The notes under the pieces are model-generated. The model had not been told where the DNA came from. It searched no databases and worked only from the letters and a program-made list of their open reading frames with translations. From Neorhizobium lilium (GTDB lineage Bacteria; Pseudomonadota; Alphaproteobacteria; Rhizobiales; Rhizobiaceae), in contig NZ_SBIP01000003.1 in the NCBI RefSeq assembly GCF_004053875.1, positions 248,001-312,000 of the forward strand: a stretch of 64,000 nucleotides of DNA, written 5' to 3'. Position numbers and translations under genes: made by a program. Shown here piece by piece: positions 1 through 10,315 of this stretch (its first letter is position 1; the number at the start of each line of letters is the position of its first letter).

Positions 1-841
1 CATAGTCGATGAAGGCCTTGGCGGCGACCGGGTTCTTGGAGCCCTGCACGAGATTGATCGTGTTGATCTGCAGGATCGTGCCTTCCTTGGGAAGCATGAC
101 GCCAAGCTTGCCCTTGGATTCATCGGCATAATATTGGCCGCGGGCGTTCCAGCCGGTGCCCAGCACGTCGGTGCCGTTGATGACCAGCGTATAGGCGTCA
201 GGCTTGGGATCGAATGTCTGCACGCCGGGTGCCATTTCAGCCAGTTTTGCGGCGGACTGCTTGACCGACTTGGTATAATCCTCGCCCAGCATGGCCGAGG
301 TCATCACCATCAGGCCCGAACCGAGAATGGAAGGCATCGAAGTCACGGCCATCTTGCCGGCATAGGCCTTGTCCCAGAGCACTTCGAGCGAGGTTGGAGG
401 TGTCGGAAACGCTTCGGTATTGTAGATCACCACGAGATTGTCGAAGGTGACCGCAGGGCCGTAACCTTCCTTGACGATCGCCTGCGGTACGAGATCGGCA
501 AGGTTCGGAACGTCTGCGGCGGTCAGCGGTGCAAGAAGGCCTTCCTTGTCGCCGATCAGCGAGGTCGAAACGTCGAAGATCACCACGTCCGTCTGCGGGT
601 CGCCGGCCTGTGAGCGCAGGTTGCCAAGCATGGCCGAGGAGGCGTTGGAGGCGAAGTAGTTCACCTTCACATTGGGATATTTTGCCAGAAAAGGCTTGAT
701 CACCGCATCGTTGTACTTGTCTTGAAAAATTCCGGAATAAGCGGTGAGTGTGATTTCGCCCGACACATCGGCGGATTGGGCCTGCGCGGTTGTGGAGAGC
801 AGCGCGGCGAAGATGATGGCGGGAAGCAGTCGAGTAATCAT
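1..841 (-). CDS. ABC transporter substrate-binding protein, PotD-like (3' end cut by window)
   Basis: About 280 codons are visible. The C-terminus lies beyond the window edge. The start ATG is at 841-839 behind an AGGAG about 9 nt upstream, and the first 22 residues form a clear Sec signal peptide ending in AQAQ. The mature part begins with a family-1 extracellular binding-protein pattern (ITLTAYSGIFQDKY) and continues with blocks typical of polyamine/iron-type periplasmic binding proteins (YNTEAFPTPPTSLEVLWD, GTDVLGTGWNARGQYY). It should bind a small solute in the periplasm and feed a permease and ATPase encoded off the left edge. The exact substrate cannot be read from the sequence. Confidence 0.8.
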   Translation of the reverse strand, partial: MITRLLPAIIFAALLSTTAQAQSADVSGEITLTAYSGIFQDKYNDAVIKPFLAKYPNVKVNYFASNASSAMLGNLRSQAGDPQTDVVIFDVSTSLIGDKEGLLAPLTAADVPNLADLVPQAIVKEGYGPAVTFDNLVVIYNTEAFPTPPTSLEVLWDKAYAGKMAVTSMPSILGSGLMVMTSAMLGEDYTKSVKQSAAKLAEMAPGVQTFDPKPDAYTLVINGTDVLGTGWNARGQYYADESKGKLGVMLPKEGTILQINTINLVQGSKNPVAAKAFIDY

Positions 842-1196
842 CAACACATTCTCCTGTTAGGTGAAGCGGCCCGGTTGTCGAGGTGGCTGCCAGGATGGCA
901 GCGGCACGATGAAGCGTGGATTGGCCGGAGCCTTCTTCACCCGGGCTGTCCGTCGCGTCGAAGGGTGTGGCGTTTCAAACGATCCACTGCCACGCGATGC
1001 AACGATCTGGGGCCGCCAATGTCCAATCGAATTTTCTTAACTTCGACATCAGAAAAATTTTGGCCAGTATCAGGCCATTTTTTAGTCGCTTCAGAGGACT
1101 AAGTGCCTGAAAAATGGTCATTTTCGAAAAAAATCCTCCGTACGCACGAGGCGAACGGAGGATTCCGTGTAAATTTCCAAAACGAAATCTATGAGG
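842..1196. other. Intergenic region upstream of the binding-protein gene
   Basis: This stretch holds no convincing gene. It contains the terminator of the GhrA-like gene (1127-1164, minus strand). It also holds a 13-bp imperfect inverted repeat at 1073-1085 and 1107-1119 (GGCCATTTTTTAG against CTGAAAAATGGTC, two mismatches) that could be an operator or leader hairpin for the gene starting at 841. The rest is moderately AT-rich and probably carries that gene's promoter. Confidence 0.5.
1127..1164 (-). terminator. Rho-independent terminator after the GhrA-like gene
   Basis: The perfect 10-bp arms AATCCTCCGT (1132-1141) and ACGGAGGATT (1155-1164) flank a 13-nt loop. On the minus strand the hairpin is followed at once by a run of seven T residues (1133-1127). 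It lies 33 nt after the stop codon of the reductase gene ending at 1197. Confidence 0.85.
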
Positions 1197-2129
1197 TTAG
1201 TAACCGCGCTTGGCGTCCGCGAGATCGGTGACGGTTCCAGTCTCCTGGAAGGTCCGGATGTTCTTCGCCACGATCTTGCTCCCGGTCGGCGCATCGATCA
1301 GCGAGGCGACATGCGGAGTGATAGTAATCTTAGGGTTGAGCCAGAACGGATGCGATGCCGGCAGGGGTTCGACATGGAAGACGTCGAGGGTCGCGCTGCT
1401 GATCTGTCCGGAATTCAGGGCCTCGACGAGATCGCTATCGACGAGATGCGGACCACGGGCCGCATTGACGATGCTGGCACCGCGTTTCAGACGGTTGAAC
1501 GTATCGGCATTGAGTATCCCGCGTGTGCTCTCCGTCAAGGGCAGCAGGCAGACAAGGATCTCCGTGCCTTCCAGGAAAGCACCAAAACCCTCGGCGCCGG
1601 AATAGCATTGTATACCCGGCAGATCCTTGGCGGACCGTGACCAGCCGCGCACCTCGAAACCGATCTGTTTCAGGAGTTCCGCGGCCGCGGCGCCGAGATT
1701 GCCCAGTCCCATCACGCCGACGCGGCGCTGGGTGGCGGGCGGAACGACGATCTGTTCCCAAAGCTGGCGGGCCTGGTTCGCCTGGATGGCGGGCAGCTCG
1801 CGATGATGGCGCAAAACGTGAAGAGCCACGTATTCCTTCATCCGCTGCGTCAGGTCGGTGCCGACCGTGCGGATGATCGGCACGTGCAGCGGCAGTTGCT
1901 CGTCTGCCAGCACATGGTCGATGCCTGCACCCAGAGACACGATGGCCTTCAGGTTCCGGAATGGCTTCATGGCCCCCGTCGCCGGCCGCCAGAGCACGGA
2001 ATAGGTCACCGCGTCGGGATCCGGCACCTTGTCGATCGGGTAGACGTTCCAGTCCGGCATCAGATCACGCAGCATCTGGCACCACCACTCGGTCTTGTCT
2101 GCGGCGGGCAGGGAAACGACAATGTTCAT
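1197..2129 (-). CDS. ghrA: D-isomer-specific 2-hydroxyacid dehydrogenase, glyoxylate/hydroxypyruvate reductase A type
   Basis: The 310-residue product has the layout of GhrA-type reductases, which use NAD(P)H to reduce glyoxylate or hydroxypyruvate in the cytoplasm. The substrate-domain halves flank a Rossmann segment with GVMGLGNLG near residues 138-146. The catalytic Arg is in NAARGPHLVD and the catalytic His in ITPHVAS. The length matches the family. The gene diverges from a LysR regulator across 139 bp, so that regulator probably controls it. It ends in its own terminator. Paralogous 2-hydroxyacid dehydrogenases act on other substrates, so the symbol is by similarity. Confidence 0.8.
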   Translation of the reverse strand: MNIVVSLPAADKTEWWCQMLRDLMPDWNVYPIDKVPDPDAVTYSVLWRPATGAMKPFRNLKAIVSLGAGIDHVLADEQLPLHVPIIRTVGTDLTQRMKEYVALHVLRHHRELPAIQANQARQLWEQIVVPPATQRRVGVMGLGNLGAAAAELLKQIGFEVRGWSRSAKDLPGIQCYSGAEGFGAFLEGTEILVCLLPLTESTRGILNADTFNRLKRGASIVNAARGPHLVDSDLVEALNSGQISSATLDVFHVEPLPASHPFWLNPKITITPHVASLIDAPTGSKIVAKNIRTFQETGTVTDLADAKRGY

Positions 2130-2217
2130 GGAGCTTCCTCATTGGCTCATGCATATGGTGTGGGTCCATTCACAGCAGTACGCAAGCGCAGGTCAAAGCA
2201 AAAATTCCTGTGTCTTT

Positions 2218-2234
2218 CATAGAAAATTTTTATG
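2218..2234. promoter_or_regulatory. Candidate LysR-type operator between divergent genes
   Basis: CATAGAAAATTTTTATG is a 17-bp dyad with one mismatched pair around the centre. It contains the T-N11-A signature (T2220, A2232) of LysR-family binding sites. It lies 35 bp before the LysR start at 2269 and 89 bp before the divergent reductase start, the usual place for an autoregulatory site. Confidence 0.5.
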
Positions 2235-2268
2235 TGGATTTTTGATGCCTTTCCTCTAGGCTCCGATC

Positions 2269-3186
2269 ATGAATTTCAAACAGCTGGAAGCCTTTTACTG
2301 GCTCACCCGTCTCAAGAGCTATCAGCGAGTTGCCGATCATATCGGTCTGACGCAACCGGCTGTCTCAGCGCGAATTTCCGGTTTGGAAGACAGTCTGGGC
2401 ATTCCACTCGTCGACCGTGCCCAGCCAGACTTCACGCTGACGGAACAGGGTTATGAAGTCGCCGAATATGCCGAGACGTTTCTCAATCTCAGCGAGACGC
2501 TGACCAGCCGGCTCAAGTCGAAACAAAAAAGGCGTTATACGATCGGCGTAGTGTCGATGGTTACCCAGACCTGGGCGATCACCCTCAGACACAAGGTTGC
2601 AAACCTGCCTGATCCTCCGCTTGTCGATTTCTATTCCGGCGCCAATCTCGATTTGCGGCCGATGGTCAAATCCGGGGCGCTCGACATGGCTTTCGTCACG
2701 GGCGAAGCGGGACTTCCGCAGATCGAGGATAGTTTTTCCGTCCTCTACCACGTCGGTTGGGTGGCGCGTCCGGATGTCGTTGGTGAAATCACCCGGCCGC
2801 TGACGCCTGACGATCTGCGCGAGCTGCCGCTTGTTCTATACCCCCATACTTCACCTCTCTTTGGACCGGTGGCGGACCTGATAGAGGAAACCAAGCGGCG
2901 TCCCAATTCCCGTCACACCGGCAATTCGCTTGCCACTATCTGCGAGATGGTCAAGGCCGGTTACGGCGCCTCGGCCATGCCTCTGGTGTCGTTGGAGCCG
3001 GAAATCGCGACTGGAATGCTGGTCGAGATTCCGACGACGGTCCAACTGGCCCCACTCGATATCCGCTGCGTTCACCAGAACAGGGCGCGCAAGGCCCAGA
3101 CCGAAGAAATATTCAAGCTTGCCCGGCAGGCCGCGGAAGAATGGGCGGCGGCCCATCCGCGTTATGTGAGCTTTCGCGCGACCTGA
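2269..3186 (+). CDS. LysR-family transcriptional regulator
   Basis: The product has 305 residues. Residues 1-60 form the winged helix-turn-helix (MNFKQLEAFYWLTRLKSYQR, then TQPAVSARISGLEDSLGIPL). The remainder is a periplasmic-binding-protein-like effector domain. It is divergent from the GhrA-like reductase and convergent with the creatininase/ABC unit. LysR proteins usually control the divergent gene and often nearby catabolic genes, so both units are plausible targets. The effector is unknown. The C-terminal part has fairly low-identity, generic LysR features. Confidence 0.9.
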   Translation: MNFKQLEAFYWLTRLKSYQRVADHIGLTQPAVSARISGLEDSLGIPLVDRAQPDFTLTEQGYEVAEYAETFLNLSETLTSRLKSKQKRRYTIGVVSMVTQTWAITLRHKVANLPDPPLVDFYSGANLDLRPMVKSGALDMAFVTGEAGLPQIEDSFSVLYHVGWVARPDVVGEITRPLTPDDLRELPLVLYPHTSPLFGPVADLIEETKRRPNSRHTGNSLATICEMVKAGYGASAMPLVSLEPEIATGMLVEIPTTVQLAPLDIRCVHQNRARKAQTEEIFKLARQAAEEWAAAHPRYVSFRAT

Positions 3187-3240
3187 GTTTCTGGCCTTTC
3201 AATCGACCTCCGCCGCAGCATCGTCACCGACAATGATCAA

Positions 3241-3268
3241 GAATGCGGTATCGGCGGATGCCGCATTC
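3241..3268. terminator. Hairpin between convergent genes
   Basis: GAATGCGGTATC (3241-3252) pairs with GATGCCGCATTC (3257-3268) with one G-T pair and a 4-nt loop. It sits between the LysR stop (3186) and the creatininase-like stop (3283) and could end transcription from either side. No T-tract follows on either strand, so it is weaker than a standard intrinsic terminator. Confidence 0.4.
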
Positions 3269-3282
3269 CTGGCTGCAATCGA

Positions 3283-4095
3283 TCAGGCCGCAAAGCGCTT
3301 CGAGACGTGATCGCGGATAAAGCCCGCACCGATCTGCACCAGACGTTCGGTCAGTGCTGCACCGGTTTCCGCCGAGCAATGGATCGGGTCGCCACCCCAT
3401 ACTCCATGGGGCGCGCTTTCCATTGCTTCGATCGGCGCTTGCAGGCGGGCTCCGGCATATTTCAAAGCTGCGAAACCGGCGACGTCGACACCCATGGCCT
3501 TCTGGCCCTTGGGTGGTGCCTTTGCCAGATCCATGCGCAGAATTTCCGGGTAATAGTGCAGGCCGACGGAAGTCAGCGGATCGCCGCCATGGCCGGAAGA
3601 CTTGGCGGCAGCTTCGGGTCCGAGGATGTCCTTCAGCAGCTCATAGCTGATCTGCCACAGATACATCGAGGCCACGAACATGCCATTGGTCTGGCGCCAT
3701 TTCAGCGAGACTTCATTGATGGCGCCGACATTGCCGCCATGGCCGTTGATCACCAGAACCTTGGTCAGCCCATGACGGGCAAGGCATGCGAACATGTCGT
3801 CCAACACGGCGACGAAAGTCGACTGGCTGAGTGCGATACCACCATGCGAAGAGCCGAAATAGTCGGCGCCGCCAAACGGGATGACCGGTGCGATGAAGGT
3901 CGGTACACCTTCGGCGCGGGCGGCACGGGCTATATCGAGCGCCACGGCTTCGGCGGCCAGGTAATCGCCCATCGGCGCGTGGGTGCCCTGGTCCTCCAGC
4001 GAGCCCATTGGCAGGAGGATGACAGCGTCTTCGTTGAGGAACTGGCGGGCCTCTTCGCTGGTCAGTTCGGCGATCTTGATCTTTTCAGTCAGCAT
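3283..4095 (-). CDS. Creatininase-family amidohydrolase with altered metal site
   Basis: The start chosen is ATG 4095-4093 behind AAGGA, 10 bp after the upstream ATPase gene, giving 270 residues. The fold is that of creatininase-family metal-dependent amidohydrolases: LLPMGSLEDQGTHAPMGDY near residues 26-44, then VINGHGGNVGAINEV, then GHGGDPLTSVG. In characterised members the first block reads like GSTEQHGPHLPLGTD. Here the second-ligand His is Gln and the Asp is displaced by one position, so metal binding or reaction may differ. It closes an operon with a dipeptide-type importer, suggesting it hydrolyses an amide or lactam bond in the imported compound. The real substrate is unknown. Confidence 0.75.
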   Translation of the reverse strand: MLTEKIKIAELTSEEARQFLNEDAVILLPMGSLEDQGTHAPMGDYLAAEAVALDIARAARAEGVPTFIAPVIPFGGADYFGSSHGGIALSQSTFVAVLDDMFACLARHGLTKVLVINGHGGNVGAINEVSLKWRQTNGMFVASMYLWQISYELLKDILGPEAAAKSSGHGGDPLTSVGLHYYPEILRMDLAKAPPKGQKAMGVDVAGFAALKYAGARLQAPIEAMESAPHGVWGGDPIHCSAETGAALTERLVQIGAGFIRDHVSKRFAA

Positions 4096-4105
4096 GTTGA
4101 TTTCC

Positions 4106-5070
4106 TTACAGGATGTCGGTTCTAAGGCAGGCCGACTGATGCTGATCGCCAACCGTTTGCAGCGGCGGGACGGTTTCGGCACAGGCGGGTTGGGCATAGG
4201 GACAGCGGCTGCGGAAAATGCAGCCGGAGGGCAGTGCGAGCGGCGAGGGGATGTCGCCGGTCAGCCGGATACGGCGGCTTTCGCGGCGCAGGCTCGGCTC
4301 GGCCGAAACCAGCGCTGCCGTATAGGGATGTTTGGGCGAAAAATGCACCTTGTCGGCGGGGCCGACCTCCATCACCCGGCCAAGATAGAGCACCATCACC
4401 CGATTGGAAATGTAGCGCACGACCGAAAGGTCATGGCTGATGAACAGCAGCGAGACGCCCGTCTTGGCGCGCAGGTCGGCGAGCAGGTTCAGGACCTGCG
4501 CCTGGATGGAGACGTCCAGCGCCGACACCGCCTCGTCGCAGACGATGAAGCTCGGTTCGACGGCAAGCGCGCGGGCAATGCCGATGCGTTGCCGCTGTCC
4601 GCCGGAAAACTCGTGGGGCCGCCGGTCGAGGAAGCTCGGATCGAGCCCGACCAGCTTGATGAGTTCAATCAGGCGCGGCTGGCGGGCGGCACCCTTGTGC
4701 AGGTCATGGGCATCCAGCGCTTCCGAAAGCACCGCGCGGATGGTCTTGCGAGGGTCAAGGCTTGCATAGGGGTCCTGGAAGATGATCTGCATTTCCTTGC
4801 GCAGGCTGCGCATCCGCACGGGCGAGATGGTATTCAGATCCTGCCCGTCGAAGCGCATCACGTCGCTCTGGGAGTCGATCAGGCGCAGGATGGCGCGGCC
4901 GATCGTGCTTTTTCCCGAGCCGCTTTCGCCGACGAGCCCAAGCACTTCGCCCGGCGCCACGCTGAAGCTGACATCGTGCAGCACTTTCAAAGAGCGCTTG
5001 GAGAAAAGGCCGCTTCGTCCGATTGAATAACTCTTCTTGAGATTGCGGACGTCGAGAAGGGGTGCGGCTG

Positions 5071-5074
<4 letters not shown>
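4106..5074 (-). CDS. Oligopeptide/dipeptide-type ABC transporter ATP-binding protein (OppF/DppF-like)
   Basis: The 322-residue ATPase has Walker A GESGSGKST near residue 49, the signature FSGGQRQR near 156, Walker B FIVCDEAVSALD near 175, and the switch His in LLFISHDLSVV. The C-terminal oligopeptide-transport extension follows, with HPYTAAL and a cysteine-bearing CIFRSRCPYAQPAC segment. It overlaps the preceding permease-ATPase fusion by 4 bp, so the two ATPase halves are probably made together and dimerise under the permease. It energises import through the adjacent membrane components. Confidence 0.9.
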
Positions 5075-6992
<1,918 letters not shown>

Positions 6993-6996
<4 letters not shown>

Positions 6997-7946
6997 TGCA
7001 GGCGGATCCTCGGATCTAGCAGCGAGGACAGGATATCGATCACCAGATTGATACCGATGAAGATGGCCGCGACGGTCAGGATGACGGCGCGAACGGTCGG
7101 GTAATCACGCTGTTCGACTGCCGAGACCAGCAGGCCGCTGAGGCCTGGCCAGTTGTAGACGAATTCGACGAGGACGGTGGATCCGAGAAGGATGCCCAGT
7201 TGCAGGCCGACCACGGTAATGATCGGGCCGAGCGCATTGTAGAGGATGTGACGGCGGACCACGTTTTTGCGACGAAGGCCCTTGGCGACGGCCGTGCGCA
7301 CCCAGTCGTGACCACGCATTTCCAGAACGCTGGCGCGCGTCATGCGAAACACGATCGTTGCCAGGTGCAGGCCAACAGTGAGCGACGGCAGGATCAGCAT
7401 CTGCAAATGCTGGGCAGGATTTGTCGCCAGTGCGACATACCCGCCGGCCGGCAGCCAGCCCAGGACCTGCGCGAAGAAGTAGATGAACAGCGTTCCGAGA
7501 ACGAAGCCCGGCACGGAGGTCAGCAGCGCATTGATGGCGGACGTTGCGATGTCGAATTTCCCGCCCGCTCGCAATCCAGCGGCTGTTCCCGCCGGTATTG
7601 CCAGCAACAGCGCCAGGATCGTGCCGGCGACGATGATTTCCAGCGTTCGCGGCAGGCGCAGGGCGATGACCGAGGAAATAGAGCCGTTGTCGACGATCGA
7701 GGTGCCGAAATCCAGCCGTGCGGTGTTGTAAAGGAAGCTGACATACTGGACCAGAACAGGCTGGTCGAGACCCATGTTGGAACGCAGGTTGGCAATGGCT
7801 TCAGGCGAGGCCGAGCCACCGCCTGTCGATAGCAGCAGCTCGGCAGGGTCTCCCGGTATGATGATCAGAAGCGAAAAGATGATAGTGCCGATAACCAGCA
7901 GCATGGCAGCGGCGGCTGCCATGCGACGAGAGATGAAGGCCAGCAT
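6993..7946 (-). CDS. ABC transporter permease, DppB-like
   Basis: The 317-residue integral membrane protein starts with a membrane segment (AAAAMLLVIGTIIFSLLIII) and has the long periplasmic loop after it that marks DppB/OppB subunits. The ATPase-coupling loop reads VRTAVAKGLRRKNVVRRHIL near residue 225. It begins 10 bp after the binding-protein gene and its stop overlaps the start of the fused permease-ATPase gene (ATGA). It forms the translocation pore with the permease half of that fusion. Confidence 0.9.
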
Positions 7947-7956
7947 GCAGCGCTCC

Positions 7957-9498
7957 TTATGCGAATTTCGTCTCGTCGAGCGCGTAGGCGGATGAACCGC
8001 TGAGGAAGCCGGGCAGCTGCTCGAATCCTTCGACCGACTGCTTCATCGCGTAGGCTTGGATGCGCCAGTTGAGGGGAACCTGCGGCACTTCCTCGTAATA
8101 GGCGACGGCCAGTTGCTGATAGATCGCCTTGCGCTTGGCCTGGTCCACTTCGTTGCGACCCTGCTCCAGAAGTCCGTCGATTCGGGCGCTTTTGAAGCCG
8201 AAGGATTGCAGGTAGGATGGATTGCCGGAATAGAGCAGCGACCAGAGTGCGTCAGGGTCGTTGTAATTGCCCGAGGTGCCATGGACGGCAAGATCGTACT
8301 TGCCATCCTTGCCGGCGTTGACGCGCGTTCCCCAATCAGGAAGATCCAATGTCGCATTGATGCCAATGGCGCCGAGATAGGCCTGCACCACGGATGCCGT
8401 GTCCTGGTGCATGCCGTAGGTCGCCGTGGCCAGCAGGCGGCATTCGAAGCCGTTGGCATAACCGGCCTCAGCGAGCAATGCCTTGGCTTTCTCGACGTCA
8501 TATTTCCATTCATGCGCCGGGTCAGCGAGGTCGAACTGCGAGCCTCCCGGGTTTGGAAATCCATAAAGCGGCTTGCCACGTCCGGCAAAGGCGGCATCGA
8601 CGACGTCCTGCCGTTCGATCGCATAACCAACCGCCTGGCGAACCTTGGGATTGGCAAAGGGGCCGGTGGTGACGTTGAACAGCAGGAACATAAATGGTCC
8701 CAGCGTGGTCTTCATCTTCAGTGTCTTGGAGGCTTCGACGGTGTCGAACTGGGTCCAGGGAAGATATTCGATCAGATCGACATCGCCTGCTTCGAGCGCC
8801 GCATAGCGCAGGTTTTCGTCGGCATAGGCGATGAAGCGGATCCCGTCGACCTTCGGTTGATCCGCCATGTAGAAGTCCTTGAAGCGGGCGACTTCGATAT
8901 AGACGTTCTTTTCACTGCCCTTCAGCGTGAAAGGCCCGGCGCCGATGATGGCGCTATCGGTACTCTTCTTTGAAATCACGGGGCAGCAATAGCTGGCCAA
9001 CAGGTCGAGGAAAACGGCGCACGGTGCCTTCAATTTGATCTGTACGGTCTTGTCGTCCACAACCTCAACAGCCGCAATGATCTTCATGTCGCTCTTGAGG
9101 TAGGCCGTCGAGCTGTCCTTGGTGATCTCGTTCAGCGAATAAGCCACGTCGGCGGCCGTGACCGGGCTGCCGTCATGGAAAACGGCGTTCTGACGCAATT
9201 TGAAGACAGCGGTGGTCGGATCGTTCCATGTGACGCTTTCGGCGAGTTCCGTGACCAGCTTGCCGCCCGCGTCGTAACCCATCAATCCGCGATACAGCAT
9301 CAGCTTGACGGTATTGGCAGCACCGCCGGTGTTGTCGAACGGCTTGAGAGTGGGTGGGAAGGTGGAAAGGCCGAATTTGAGGATGGAGGCGGGCGTCTGC
9401 GCCAGCGCGCCCTGCGGCAAGGTGAGTGCGACGACGCCTGCGCCGAGGCTGATCAGTACACTGCGTCTGGTGGGGTTCAGGCAATCGGAAGGTGTCAC
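7957..9498 (-). CDS. ABC transporter substrate-binding protein, family 5 (peptide/opine/nickel type)
   Basis: The 513-residue product starts at GTG 9498-9496 with GAGGT 5 nt upstream. The N-terminus has a twin-arginine-like signal (TRRSVLISLGAGVVALTL) ending in GALAQ. The mature protein shows family-5 hallmarks: the lobe beginning LKFGLSTFPPTLKPFDN, the segment VFKLRQNAVFHDGSPVTAAD near residue 120, and NPKVRQAVGYAIERQDVV. It is the first gene of a five-gene unit. Family-5 proteins bind peptides, opines, glycosides or metal chelates. The co-transcribed creatininase-like hydrolase hints at an amide-bearing ligand. Confidence 0.88.
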   Translation of the reverse strand: MTPSDCLNPTRRSVLISLGAGVVALTLPQGALAQTPASILKFGLSTFPPTLKPFDNTGGAANTVKLMLYRGLMGYDAGGKLVTELAESVTWNDPTTAVFKLRQNAVFHDGSPVTAADVAYSLNEITKDSSTAYLKSDMKIIAAVEVVDDKTVQIKLKAPCAVFLDLLASYCCPVISKKSTDSAIIGAGPFTLKGSEKNVYIEVARFKDFYMADQPKVDGIRFIAYADENLRYAALEAGDVDLIEYLPWTQFDTVEASKTLKMKTTLGPFMFLLFNVTTGPFANPKVRQAVGYAIERQDVVDAAFAGRGKPLYGFPNPGGSQFDLADPAHEWKYDVEKAKALLAEAGYANGFECRLLATATYGMHQDTASVVQAYLGAIGINATLDLPDWGTRVNAGKDGKYDLAVHGTSGNYNDPDALWSLLYSGNPSYLQSFGFKSARIDGLLEQGRNEVDQAKRKAIYQQLAVAYYEEVPQVPLNWRIQAYAMKQSVEGFEQLPGFLSGSSAYALDETKFA

Positions 9499-9756
9499 AG
9501 CTACCTCGGAATGTTGGAGGGAAAGTGCGTCTTCGGTCTGTTCCCGCAGTCCAGCGTCCCGGCCGTCCGCTGTCCAATCGAAAATATTTTGATGGAATAT
9601 AGATTTCTTTGCCGGCCAATGGAGTAATAGGGTTTGCCGTATAATTCATCGATTGATTTATATGCACAAATCCTAGTCATCATAGGTGGAGCGACAAGCT
9701 AAAACGATGGCAAGCTTTTGGCTGGCAAACAAATTTTTTTGAAATGGCGGCTGAGC

Positions 9757-9773
9757 GGGCCGAAAAACGGCCC
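9757..9773. terminator. GC-rich hairpin, possible terminator
   Basis: GGGCCG and CGGCCC arms flank five A residues and are followed on the plus strand by CCATTTTG. The stem is strong but the T-run is short. No clear gene ends just before it on the plus strand, so it may belong to a lost gene. Confidence 0.35.
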
Positions 9774-9810
9774 CCATTTTGTCATCATGACGGCGCGTCG
9801 ACCGGAATAG

Positions 9811-10095
9811 ATCATCCAGTTAACGTGGCAAACGGAGCGCCGCGTTCAACGATACGGCCACAACGGGCTCAAGATCGTCTGGAGTGAACTTGGTCAGGAG
9901 ACGATTGCGCCAGACAGGCAACAATTCTTGCTCGAAATGGAACGCCGAATGGCCCTAGTGCTGTCGGCCATCTTCGCCTCTTGCATGCAACGCTCGGCGA
10001 AACTCTTGGCTTCCTTAGGCGAGGCTTCTCGCGCTGCTTCTCGAGCCCGGGCAAGCGAGATGTCCGGGGCTCAGAGAGCAGATATTCACCATTGA
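9811..10095 (+). pseudogene. Possible remnant of an unidentified gene
   Basis: This 94-codon open frame has no start at its 5' end and begins right after an in-frame TAG at 9808-9810. Its translation looks protein-like rather than a random shadow: residues such as RRVQRYGHNGLKIVWSELG, then a helix-prone stretch with FLLEMERRMALVLSAIFAS. It stops at TGA 10093-10095. I do not recognise the family. It could be the tail of a gene whose 5' part was lost, or chance. An internal ATG at about 9937 would give only a short peptide. Confidence 0.25.
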
Positions 10096-10110
10096 GTTCA
10101 ATGGGTTATA

Positions 10111-10155
10111 CGAAAAAAGTACCGTCACGAGCCTCATTGAGCCTGACGGTACTTT
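10111..10155 (-). terminator. guaA: Intrinsic terminator downstream of guaA
   Basis: The perfect 12-bp arms AAAGTACCGTCA (10116-10127) and TGACGGTACTTT (10144-10155) flank a 16-nt loop. On the minus strand the stem runs into TTTTTTCG, so it reads as a terminator for the long minus-strand gene array that ends with guaA, 160 bp upstream. Confidence 0.75.
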
Positions 10156-10181
10156 CAAAATGCGACTAAGCAATATGCCGA

Positions 10182-10198
10182 GGTCCGTCAGACGGACC
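10182..10198. repeat. 17-bp palindrome
   Basis: GGTCCGTC and GACGGACC are perfect 8-bp complements separated by one A. It lies in the 3' untranslated region of guaA, 27 bp from the terminator stem. It could be a protein-binding site or a processing hairpin. No function is evident. Confidence 0.4.
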
Positions 10199-10315
10199 GC
10201 CAGCGCTAAACTCTACCCACCGATAGCTGCTGATCGCTATCGACATGGTTTATTTGTTTTCAGTAGCTTACGTCGTACCGCAGCGTAAATTCGGCGGGGT
10301 TCGGATGGGCCTGAA

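Larger units (their letters stand above)
9499..10315. other. Long mostly non-coding region between the importer unit and guaA
   Basis: Nearly 820 bp lack a convincing gene. The stretch at 9590-9690 is AT-rich and should hold the importer promoter on the minus strand. A GGGCCG/CGGCCC hairpin with an A5 loop lies at 9757-9773. A start-less frame at 9811-10095, the guaA terminator at 10111-10155 and a 17-bp palindrome at 10182-10198 follow. The composition differs from flanking genes, which suits an old junction between an accessory segment and the core chromosome. Confidence 0.5.

Noticed and set aside
3283-4197. Creatininase-like gene starting at 4197
   Set aside because: The extra residues have no ribosome site and overlap the ATPase gene. 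ATG 4095 with AAGGA is a better start.
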